A program made the translations under genes and the position numbers. From Rhodospirillaceae bacterium (lineage in GTDB: Bacteria > Pseudomonadota > Alphaproteobacteria > Rhodospirillales > Magnetospirillaceae), in contig JASLCK010000055.1 in NCBI GenBank assembly GCA_030151865.1, forward strand, positions 1 through 23,971: a stretch of 23,971 bases of DNA. Direction: 5' to 3'. Below, in pieces: positions 6,556 through 13,355 of the stretch (position 1 is its first letter; each line of letters opens with the position of its first letter). The notes under the pieces were generated by a model, which worked only from the letters and a program-made list of their open reading frames with translations, did not search any database and was not told where the DNA came from.

Positions 6556-7856
6556 GAGCCGCTCTCCGGCAAAGGGGGCAGACCGGCGGGCAGGGGCGGC
6601 GGAGCCATCAGCGGATGGCTGTCGATGACGCCGCCCGGCATCAGTGCCGGGAATTGCGATTGGGCGAAACGCAGGGCTTCCATCACCGGGCTGGACATCA
6701 GGCTTTTGGCCAGGGGATAGCGCCAGACCAGACGCTCCATCACCGAATTGGGGCGATAGGCGGTGGTGGCTGTTCCCTGTCCGGTCAGGTCAAAGGCGGT
6801 GTTGTCGCTCCAGTAATTGCCGCGACCGTCCTTGGACCATTCGTAATAGATGGTGCCGGTGTATTTCACCTGGGTCTGATTGTTGATGAAGGCGTTGCCG
6901 AAAACCTCGTTTTCCTCGGACCCGCCGGTGAAATGCAGGCCGATGGGGCAATCCTCGATGCGGTTGCCGGAAATGATGTTCTTGGCCGCCGTATAGACGA
7001 AGACGCATTTGACATGGGTGCCGCGCACATAATTGCCGGTCATCACCGAGTGATAAGCGGTGTGCAGCATCAGCCCATGGTCGCGGTCATCGATGGAAAC
7101 GTTGTTCCTGACTTCGATGTTGTTGGAATACATCAAAGCGAAGCCGACCGAGTTGTGGGCCGACAGGTTGCCTTCCACCTTGTTTTCGTTGGAATACATG
7201 TAGTGGATGGCAAACCGGGTGTGGATCATGCGGTTGGCGCGCAGGATGTTGCGGTGCGCGGCTTGCGAAAAGATACCGTCACGTCCGCCCTGGATATCAT
7301 TGCCCTCGATCAGGTCGTCGTTGGTGTCCCACAGATAGATGCCGTCGCCCAGATCGGTTTCGTATTTGTCCGAACGGTTGCGGATCAGGTTGTTGCGCAC
7401 GGTGACGCGCTGGGGGCCATGGATGACGATGCCGAACAGGGTGCCGTCCAGATGGTTGTTTTCCGCGACGAAGCGGTCCGATCCTTTTTCGGCATAGATG
7501 CCGCCGTCGAATTCGGCCACATGATCGCCGGAATTGCGCAGGATCAGGCCACGGACCGTAACGTCGGGGGCATAGATCTGCACGACTTTGGACTGGCCTT
7601 GCCCGTCGATCACCGCGCCCGGCTGACCGTCCAGGGTCAGCGGACGGGTGATGGACACCGGCCCCTGGTGAATCCCAGGGGCCAGCACCAGACGGTCGCC
7701 CGCCCGGGCTTTGGCCACGGCTGTGACCAAAGCGCCCGGCTGGGCGGGTACAGTGACGGTCGCCGCGCGCGACGCGGTGCCGGTCAGGGCCAGGGCGGCC
7801 AGGACGGATATCCCGGCGGCCAGCGTCCTGGCGGTCTTGAGCGAGGCGCGCGGCAT
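6552..7856 (-). CDS. nosD: NosD, periplasmic beta-helix protein for CuZ maturation
   Basis: NosD is the periplasmic partner of NosFY that docks NosL and NosZ during copper centre assembly. The 434-residue protein has a signal peptide (basic MPRASLKTAR, hydrophobic core, ASRA cleavage region). It then has a long series of parallel beta-helix (CASH/PbH1) repeats recognisable by recurring N-x-I-x-G-N type rungs, for example DLIEGNDIQGGRDGIFS, KVEGNLSAHNSVGFALM and NIISGNRIEDCPIGLHF. I chose the ATG at 7856 because the signal peptide begins there and the length equals the family norm. Upstream codons in this frame are the nosZ coding region read out of frame. The nosZ stop lies 4 bases upstream, and an AAGG sequence sits over it, implying coupled translation. 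Confidence 0.93.
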   Translation of the reverse strand: MPRASLKTARTLAAGISVLAALALTGTASRAATVTVPAQPGALVTAVAKARAGDRLVLAPGIHQGPVSITRPLTLDGQPGAVIDGQGQSKVVQIYAPDVTVRGLILRNSGDHVAEFDGGIYAEKGSDRFVAENNHLDGTLFGIVIHGPQRVTVRNNLIRNRSDKYETDLGDGIYLWDTNDDLIEGNDIQGGRDGIFSQAAHRNILRANRMIHTRFAIHYMYSNENKVEGNLSAHNSVGFALMYSNNIEVRNNVSIDDRDHGLMLHTAYHSVMTGNYVRGTHVKCVFVYTAAKNIISGNRIEDCPIGLHFTGGSEENEVFGNAFINNQTQVKYTGTIYYEWSKDGRGNYWSDNTAFDLTGQGTATTAYRPNSVMERLVWRYPLAKSLMSSPVMEALRFAQSQFPALMPGGVIDSHPLMAPPPLPAGLPPLPESGS

Positions 7857-7860
7857 CGCC

Positions 7861-9789
7861 TTACGCCTTTTCCACCAGCATGCGGCCCTGCATTTCCATG
7901 TGCAGAGCATGGCAGAACCACTGGCAGTAATAGTACCAGACACCCGGACGATGGGCCGTGAAGGTGACCGAAGCGGTCGCTTGCGGGCCGATTTCCATGG
8001 CGATGTTGTGACCGATCAGCGTAAAGCCGTGGGTCAAATCGGCCACGTCGTCGATGTTGGTGATGGTCAGAGTGACTTCGTCGCCCTGCTTGACCTTGAA
8101 ATCGGTCAGGCCGAACTTCGGAGCCTGCGCGGTCATATAAACGCGCACCTTCTTGCCTTCGCGGATCACCTTGTTATCGGTTTCCAGGGTCACGCCGTCC
8201 TTCTTGGCGCGTTCCACCGCATCGGCGAACATCGGATCGTTACGCTTATAGATCTCGATGGGGTTCAGCTTGGACCGATGAACGATGGTGGCGTCGTGCG
8301 GTTCGGCGAAGGCGGGGCCGTCATGCACCAGCTTCATTTCGTCGCCCGAAATATCGATCAGCTGATCGTTTTCCGGCTTCAACGGGCCGACATTCAGGAA
8401 GCGGTCCTTGGAGAACTTGCACAGGGCCACCAGCCACTTGCCGTCGGCTTCCTTGGTTTCACCCATGGAGGCGTTGGTGTGACCGACCTGATAATGCACA
8501 TCCAGCTTCTGCTTGATGGGGTTGACGCTCTTGTCACCCTTATAGGCCTTGATGGCTTCTTCGATGTTCCACTTGCAGATCTGGCTGTCCAGGAACAGCG
8601 AGGTATAGGCGTTGCCACGACCGTCGAAGCTGGTGTGAAGCGGGCCAAGGCCGACTTCCAACTGACCGACGATGGCGTCTTCTTCCTTGATCTTGCCAGC
8701 GAACAGGTCGTCCAGCTTGGCCCATTCGACGATGGTCACGGTCGGCGACAGCTTGCCGTTCAGGACGAAATACTTGCCGTCCGGGGTCGCGTTACAGCCG
8801 TGCGGGTTGGACGCGATCGGGATATAGCGGGTGAAGTTGGACTTGGCGGCCTTGCGGCCATCGAGCACCGGCACACCGTCCATCATCTTGGCCTTGCCGT
8901 TCTTGACGGCTTCTTCGATGGCCTTGACGTTGAACACGACGGTCCAGTCGCGTTCGGCGGACATCATCTCTTCGACGGTCACGCCTTCTTCCGAGTTGTA
9001 GCAGGTCGAGGCGACATACTTACCCTGATAATCGCCGTCGTTGTTGTCGAGGTTGCCATCGACGATCACCTGCCAGGCGACCTTCATGGTTTCGCCGTCA
9101 ACGGCGGTGAAGATGCCGTTGTACTTCTTCGGTTCGTCCAGGATGGTGCCGTCATTGACCAGCGGCACGCGCATTTCGCTGTTGCAATAGACATAGCCGG
9201 TCTTGGGGTAGCGTTGCAGACGCAGACCGTGGATGCCGTGTGCATGGGGGATTTCCAGGATCTTGTCGGTCTTGAAAATGTCCAGGCGGATACGGGCGAT
9301 GCGGGTGTTGGCCTTGTCGTTGATATAGACATAGCGGCCATCGTACTTGCCGTCGGTATAGGACGGACGGGGATGGTGGGTGTCGCCCATCTGATAGGTC
9401 GGCAGCCCTTCCTTCTTCAGGAACTCCTTGGTGGAGGGCAGCAGGCCTTCATTCATGATCTTGATGGATTCATTGGTGCGGCCCCAGCCGGTGGCGCTGT
9501 CACGGTTGAACACCGGAATGCGCATCAGCTCGCGCATGGAGGGCAGGCCCAGCACGCGCACTTCGCCCGACTGACCGCCGGACCAGAAGCCGTAATATTC
9601 ATCCAACTGGCCGGGAGCCACTTCGGGACCATGGGCGGTCGAGCCGGTGGCGGCCTCGGACTTGTCGGCGCTCACCAGCGAACCGACACCGGCGCCGATG
9701 GTGGCGACACCCGCCAGGGTGGCCAACTTGGCGGTGGTGCCGAATAGATCGCGGCGCGACAGGCCCGAATTTTCGGTATCAGAAGACAT
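7861..9789 (-). CDS. nosZ: Nitrous oxide reductase, clade I (Tat-exported)
   Basis: NosZ reduces N2O to N2 in the periplasm, the last step of denitrification. The 642-residue precursor has a Tat signal (SRRDLFG at residues 11-17), which marks clade I. The N-terminal seven-bladed propeller carries all seven expected CuZ histidines: His138 and His139 in DTHHP, His187 in HGIHG, then His330, His385, His437 and His498. The C-terminal cupredoxin domain binds CuA: His587 in LTHGF, then Cys622, Cys626, His630 and Met633 in CQWFCHALHMEM. No ligand is missing, so the enzyme should be active. The start is fixed by a strong GAGGAGGG ribosome-binding site. It lies 99 bases after nosR and 4 bases before nosD. 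Confidence 0.98.
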   Translation of the reverse strand: MSSDTENSGLSRRDLFGTTAKLATLAGVATIGAGVGSLVSADKSEAATGSTAHGPEVAPGQLDEYYGFWSGGQSGEVRVLGLPSMRELMRIPVFNRDSATGWGRTNESIKIMNEGLLPSTKEFLKKEGLPTYQMGDTHHPRPSYTDGKYDGRYVYINDKANTRIARIRLDIFKTDKILEIPHAHGIHGLRLQRYPKTGYVYCNSEMRVPLVNDGTILDEPKKYNGIFTAVDGETMKVAWQVIVDGNLDNNDGDYQGKYVASTCYNSEEGVTVEEMMSAERDWTVVFNVKAIEEAVKNGKAKMMDGVPVLDGRKAAKSNFTRYIPIASNPHGCNATPDGKYFVLNGKLSPTVTIVEWAKLDDLFAGKIKEEDAIVGQLEVGLGPLHTSFDGRGNAYTSLFLDSQICKWNIEEAIKAYKGDKSVNPIKQKLDVHYQVGHTNASMGETKEADGKWLVALCKFSKDRFLNVGPLKPENDQLIDISGDEMKLVHDGPAFAEPHDATIVHRSKLNPIEIYKRNDPMFADAVERAKKDGVTLETDNKVIREGKKVRVYMTAQAPKFGLTDFKVKQGDEVTLTITNIDDVADLTHGFTLIGHNIAMEIGPQATASVTFTAHRPGVWYYYCQWFCHALHMEMQGRMLVEKA

Positions 9790-9797
9790 TGTGATTA

Positions 9798-9805
9798 CCC
9801 TCCTC
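9798..9805 (-). promoter_or_regulatory. Strong ribosome-binding site of nosZ
   Basis: On the minus strand GAGGAGGG lies 8 bases upstream of the nosZ ATG at 9789. It is the best Shine-Dalgarno match in the window, which fits a highly translated structural enzyme, and it fixes the nosZ start. Confidence 0.85.
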
Positions 9806-9824
9806 GCGACAAAAAGGGGTGTTT

Positions 9825-9868
9825 ATGACGGGTCTCCCCCCAATTCCGGCCTCCCGTCATTCGGCCGG
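9825..9868 (-). other. Overlapping inverted repeats between nosR and nosZ
   Basis: Two inverted repeats share bases. One pairs 9825-9832 with 9853-9860 (ATGACGGG/CCCGTCAT, 8 bp). The other pairs 9846-9851 with 9863-9868 (CCGGCC/GGCCGG, 6 bp, 11-base loop). In the leftward transcript they cannot form together. The first is followed some 9 bases later by a TTTTT run, so it resembles a leaky terminator or processing site between nosR and nosZ. The function is inferred only from geometry. Confidence 0.45.
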
Positions 9869-9888
9869 ATGGGTGCTGTGGGCCGCCT

Positions 9889-12072
9889 TTATGGGGTCGG
9901 CCCGGCACTTCCGGCCTGGGCGGCGGGCTTCTTGGCCCGGCCCTGGCGCTTCAAAACCAAAGGCGTGCAGGTGTCATGGTCGTGGTAGACGACCTGGCAA
10001 TGCATGCAGTACAGGCATTCGTTCGGGTTGATCTCGCCGTTGGGATGGATGGACTGAACCATGCATTCGCGGGCGCACTTGGAACATTCAAAGCCGCACT
10101 GCTTGCGCCGCTTCAGCCACTCGAACAGACGGCCGCGGCCGGGAATGGCCAGGGCGGCGCCCAGCGGGCAGATGTAGCGGCAATAGGCGCGTTCGACGAA
10201 CAGACCGGCCCCCAGGGCGACCACGGCCCACAGCACGAACTGCCAATCCCGCAGGAAGTGCAAAAGCCAGACGGTCTTGAAGGGTTCGATCTCGGCGAAA
10301 CGCTCGGCGGTGGCGACCGAATTCAGGGACAGGCCGAACAACGCCAGGAAGAACACATACTTGAAGGCCCACATCCGTTCGTGCCAGGCGAATTTGGGCG
10401 ACCATTGCGGTATGCCGAACCGCTTGGCGATGGCCGACAAAATTTCCTGAATCGCGCCGAAGGGGCACAACCAGCCGCAATAGGCACCCCGGCCCCAGAA
10501 CAGCAGGGACACGGCGGTGGCGCACCACAGGATGAAGATCAGCGGTTCCAGCAGGAAGAAGTCCCAGCTGAAATGAGTCATCAGCGCGTTGGCGAACGTG
10601 AAGACGTTGACCACCGACAACTGCGCCCCGGCATAACCGCCGATCCACACAGCCGTGAAGGCCAGATAGGTCATACGCAGGCGCTTGAAGAACACTGGGC
10701 GCTTCACCAACCAATCTTGGAAGAAGAAGATCAGGGTCAGCACGCCGAGCGCGATGCTCAGCACCACGATGTCAAGGATCCGCTTGGCCCAGATGCTCTT
10801 CCACAGGTTGGAGCGGCTAGACGCCAGGGCGTCGTCGGCTTCGTCAGCCTGGGCCGAGGCGGATGCCGCCGCTTCGGCTTTGGCCGGCTTGGCCGGGGCT
10901 GCCGCCTGGATCAGGGCGGGCGGCAGGGAGTAATCCAGCGCGAAGCTGGTAAAGGCCTTGGTGCGCGGGCCGGTGGCGCGTTGCACCAGCAGTTCCAGAC
11001 GCCAGGGCTTGGCCGGATCGAAATCCACGTCATGGGGGATCTTGAACAGGCCGATTTCACCGAATTCGGGCGCGCTGTTGGAGAGCGAGCCGAGACGGCG
11101 GTAAACCTTATCCGAGAAGCGCAGGCTGATGCCTTCCTGGATCATCTGGATACGGTCGAAGATGCCGCCGCGCACAAACCCCGACCCACGGAAGGAATAA
11201 GCGCCGTTGGCGGCCACGACGATGGCTTGCTGGCCGGGTTCCAGCCACTTCTGCAAGTTTTCATATTCGGCGTCGCCCAAGACATTGCGGCCCAGGATTT
11301 CCGGGGTCACCAGGGCGACATAAAGATCAATGAAGGTATCGTCGGGCTTGGCGGGCTGGGCGTACAGATCAGGCTGGGTGACGCCGTTCTTCTGGAAGGC
11401 GGTATCCACATCGGCCTGACTGATGGCCATATGCCGGACCGAGCCGTCGCCCAACAGGGTCTGCCAGTCGCGCTGGGCGAAAGGAACCTTGGCGACCGTG
11501 GCCTTGACGGCGTCGGTCTTGCCGGTAAAGCCCGCGATGGCGCGGCTGCGTGCAACCTGCAAGGCGGTGCGCAGCAAGCCGTCATCGACCACGATGGCGG
11601 TGACGGTGGCACCGCTGATGATGTCCACGGCGGGGCGCTTGGCCCCGGCGGCGGTGGCATCCAGGATGCTCTTGCCCACATAGCCCGACACGAAGTCGAA
11701 CAGCTTTTGCACCGGAATGCCCACCAGCAGGATGGGTTCGTGATGTTCGGTGACCTTGGCCCCGACGATCACGCCGTTGACGTCCAGACCGGCCATGACC
11801 TTGATGGGCTTGCCGGAATAGCCGATATCGCTGGTTTCGAACACATAGCCCAGCAGCGTGTCGCCCTTATAGGCGGCCTGAGCGGCGGGCTTGCCTTCCA
11901 GGGGGCCGAAGCGGTCGGCGCCGGGGAACACATCGCCCGGCTGAACCTGGGCAAGGTAAGCGCCAAAGGCGGCAGGCGGCGCGTCAGCGGCGCGCGCCGG
12001 AAGGGGAGCCAGTGAGAAGGCGAATAGGGAGGCCGCGGCGCATAAAAGCGCCGGGAAGGACTTGAACCGCAT
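9889..12072 (-). CDS. nosR: NosR, flavinylated membrane iron-sulfur protein
   Basis: NosR is a membrane redox protein needed for nosZ expression and for electron delivery to N2O reductase. The 727-residue protein has a signal peptide ending near PARA (residue 28). A periplasmic FMN-binding domain (about 65-180) carries the flavinylation motif DIISGAT, with Thr156 as the expected FMN site. A long periplasmic region and an Ala-rich linker (about 390-415) follow, then membrane helices from about 433. Two Cys-Pro motifs (CGWLCPFG at 532-538, CRYICPLG at 631-638) are followed by two ferredoxin-type [4Fe-4S] motifs in the cytoplasmic tail (Cys659/663/666/670 and Cys686/689/692/702). GGAAG lies 7 bases before the ATG. 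nosR is the first gene of the nos locus. Confidence 0.96.
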   Translation of the reverse strand: MRFKSFPALLCAAASLFAFSLAPLPARAADAPPAAFGAYLAQVQPGDVFPGADRFGPLEGKPAAQAAYKGDTLLGYVFETSDIGYSGKPIKVMAGLDVNGVIVGAKVTEHHEPILLVGIPVQKLFDFVSGYVGKSILDATAAGAKRPAVDIISGATVTAIVVDDGLLRTALQVARSRAIAGFTGKTDAVKATVAKVPFAQRDWQTLLGDGSVRHMAISQADVDTAFQKNGVTQPDLYAQPAKPDDTFIDLYVALVTPEILGRNVLGDAEYENLQKWLEPGQQAIVVAANGAYSFRGSGFVRGGIFDRIQMIQEGISLRFSDKVYRRLGSLSNSAPEFGEIGLFKIPHDVDFDPAKPWRLELLVQRATGPRTKAFTSFALDYSLPPALIQAAAPAKPAKAEAAASASAQADEADDALASSRSNLWKSIWAKRILDIVVLSIALGVLTLIFFFQDWLVKRPVFFKRLRMTYLAFTAVWIGGYAGAQLSVVNVFTFANALMTHFSWDFFLLEPLIFILWCATAVSLLFWGRGAYCGWLCPFGAIQEILSAIAKRFGIPQWSPKFAWHERMWAFKYVFFLALFGLSLNSVATAERFAEIEPFKTVWLLHFLRDWQFVLWAVVALGAGLFVERAYCRYICPLGAALAIPGRGRLFEWLKRRKQCGFECSKCARECMVQSIHPNGEINPNECLYCMHCQVVYHDHDTCTPLVLKRQGRAKKPAAQAGSAGPTP

Positions 12073-12208
12073 GACTGTACTTCCGCCGGACTTAGGGTGG
12101 AAATTCGGTCAGCCCGTCCGCGACAGACGGATTTTTCGGTTCAAAAGAGAACCGGCCAACCGGAGTATCCCGCTATCAAACGGTTACGCCGGTCGGCCGG
12201 ACAGGTCC

Positions 12209-12222
12209 TTAACTCTGGTCAA
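12209..12222 (-). promoter_or_regulatory. Candidate FNR/NnrR-type box upstream of nosR
   Basis: On the minus strand the sequence is TTGAC-CAGA-GTTAA, a near-palindrome of the FNR/Crp-family pattern TTGAY-N4-RTCAA with one mismatch. Its centre is 143 bases upstream of the nosR ATG. If it sits at -41.5, transcription would start near 12174 and leave a leader of about 100 bases. Regulators of this class (NnrR, Dnr, FNR) control nos genes under low oxygen and NO. No convincing -10 hexamer is visible; GTAACC or TAACCG occupies the expected place. Confidence 0.5.
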
Positions 12223-12246
12223 TAATGAGACAGGGTGATCCCAATT

Positions 12247-13026
12247 TTACTTTTCGGCGAAGGCCTTTTCGATCACGTAGTGACCGGGGCCGGCGTTGCT
12301 GCCCTGTTCGAAGCCGATGCTGTCCAGATAGTCCGACAGTTCGGTCATCATCGCCGGGTTGCCGCAAATCATCACGCGGTCTTCATCCTTGTTGAAGCCC
12401 GACGCGGGCAGGCCCAGATCGGTAAAGGCCTTGCCCGAACGGATCAGGTCGGTGATGCGGCCCTGGGTCTTGAATTCCTCACGGGTGACGCTGGGGTAAT
12501 AGACCAGCTTGTCCTTGACCTCGTCGCCGAAGAATTCGTTCGCGGGCAGTTGGTTCTGGATGAAATCTTCATAGACCAACTCGCGCACATGGCGGCAGGT
12601 ATGGGTCAGGATCACCTGTTCATAGCGTTCATAGACCGCTGGGTCCTTGATCAGGCTCATGAACGGGGCCAGGCCGGTGCCGGTGCTGAGGAACCACAGA
12701 CGCTTGCCCGGCAGCAGATTGTCGAGGATCAGGGTGCCGGTGGTCTTGCGGTTGACCAAAATGGTGTCGCCCGCCTTGATGTGCTGCAGGCGCGAGGTCA
12801 GGGGACCGTTGGGAACCTTGATGGACAGGAATTCCAGATATTCCTCATAGGCGGCGCTGACCATGCTGTAGGCGCGCATCAGGGGCTTGCCGTCCACCTT
12901 GAGGCCGATCATGGCGAACTGGCCGCTTTCAAAGCGGAAGCCCGGATCGCGGGTGACCTTCAGGGTAAACAGGTTGTCCGTCCAGTGATGGGTTTCCAGA
13001 ACCGTCTCTTCAAGGATGTTCGACAT
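12247..13026 (-). CDS. fpr: Ferredoxin-NADP+ reductase, bacterial Fpr type
   Basis: Fpr is a cytosolic FAD enzyme exchanging electrons between NADPH and ferredoxin or flavodoxin. The 259-residue length is that of bacterial FPRs. FAD contacts are RAYS (residues 51-54) with GPLTSRLQ following. NADP-binding segments are STGTGLAPF (114-122), THTCRHVRELVYED and ICGNPAMM. The C terminus VIEKAFAEK matches the bacterial subclass found in Rhodobacter and Azotobacter. It lies between the signalling operon and nosR in the same direction but is separated by 329 and 174 noncoding bases, so it is probably its own transcription unit. It could supply low-potential electrons or respond to redox stress; nothing ties it to N2O reduction directly. 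A GAGAG ribosome-binding site lies about 5 bases upstream. Confidence 0.95.
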   Translation of the reverse strand: MSNILEETVLETHHWTDNLFTLKVTRDPGFRFESGQFAMIGLKVDGKPLMRAYSMVSAAYEEYLEFLSIKVPNGPLTSRLQHIKAGDTILVNRKTTGTLILDNLLPGKRLWFLSTGTGLAPFMSLIKDPAVYERYEQVILTHTCRHVRELVYEDFIQNQLPANEFFGDEVKDKLVYYPSVTREEFKTQGRITDLIRSGKAFTDLGLPASGFNKDEDRVMICGNPAMMTELSDYLDSIGFEQGSNAGPGHYVIEKAFAEK

Positions 13027-13127
13027 TGTACTCTCGCGTCAGGAGTGGGTCGGCCGGGGCTTGGGCAAACAGCGGGGGGCAAGCCGGGCACCCGATGGTT
13101 CAGCGTCTCTTAGCATGTGCGGCATGT

Positions 13128-13156
13128 ATTTTACATCAACTTTGTGGCCCTGAAAA
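13128..13156 (-). promoter_or_regulatory. Probable fpr promoter
   Basis: On the minus strand TTTTCA (13151-13156) and TAAAAT (13128-13133) are spaced by 17 bases and match sigma70-type -35 and -10 hexamers at 4 and 5 of 6 positions. Transcription would start near 13121 and leave a leader of about 95 bases before the fpr ATG at 13026. Confidence 0.5.
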
Positions 13157-13175
13157 AATTATGGATAATTTTCAG
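13150..13175. repeat. AT-rich palindrome at the fpr -35 region
   Basis: AAAATTAT-GG-ATAATTTT (13155-13172) is a perfect 8-bp inverted repeat with a 2-base centre, flanked by CTG and CAG. It overlaps the proposed fpr -35 hexamer. The tiny centre makes a dimeric regulator's operator more likely than an RNA hairpin, but on the minus strand it could also be read as a short stem with a T-rich second arm. Confidence 0.5.
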
Positions 13176-13355
13176 CGTACAATTAATGTAAATAAGAGGC
13201 GGTGGCGGATTATTGTCCTGCCGTGCCTTAGTTTCACGCCGCAGAAATGTTTTTAGGGTTTCAGGGCAGCATTAAAGGCAAGGATGTGCATCCCGGCTTT
13301 GAGCTTGGTCAAGGATGCCATGTTCTGCCGGGGTGGCGTGGATCGGGGGCGGATC

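Larger units (their letters stand above)
13027..13355. other. 329-base noncoding region with the fpr promoter and an AT-rich island
   Basis: This stretch separates the end of the signalling operon (stop at 13356) from fpr. I see no gene in it. Bases about 13125-13200 are markedly A+T-rich compared with the window and hold a likely sigma70-type promoter and a symmetric palindrome, both listed separately. The part next to the kinase gene (13215-13355) shows no hairpin with a T-run, so the terminator of the six-gene operon is not evident. Confidence 0.7.

Noticed and set aside
7857..7943. Upstream extension of nosD into the end of nosZ
   Set aside because: The added residues are Cys/Trp-rich noise from the nosZ CuA region in another frame. 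The signal peptide starts at 7856.
7711..9747. A 678-codon open frame on the plus strand opposite nosZ
   Set aside because: It is the antisense of an unmistakable nosZ. Long antisense frames are common in G+C-rich genes with strong codon bias, and the translation shows no domain.
9976..12015. A 679-codon open frame on the plus strand opposite nosR
   Set aside because: Antisense shadow of nosR with low-complexity Gly/Gln/His-rich translation and no plausible start signal.
13253..13322. A short leftward reading frame (MASLTKLKAGMHIL and so on) after the kinase stop
   Set aside because: Only 22 codons, no ribosome-binding site, and the longer frame that contains it is out of frame with the kinase. 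Not enough to call a gene.
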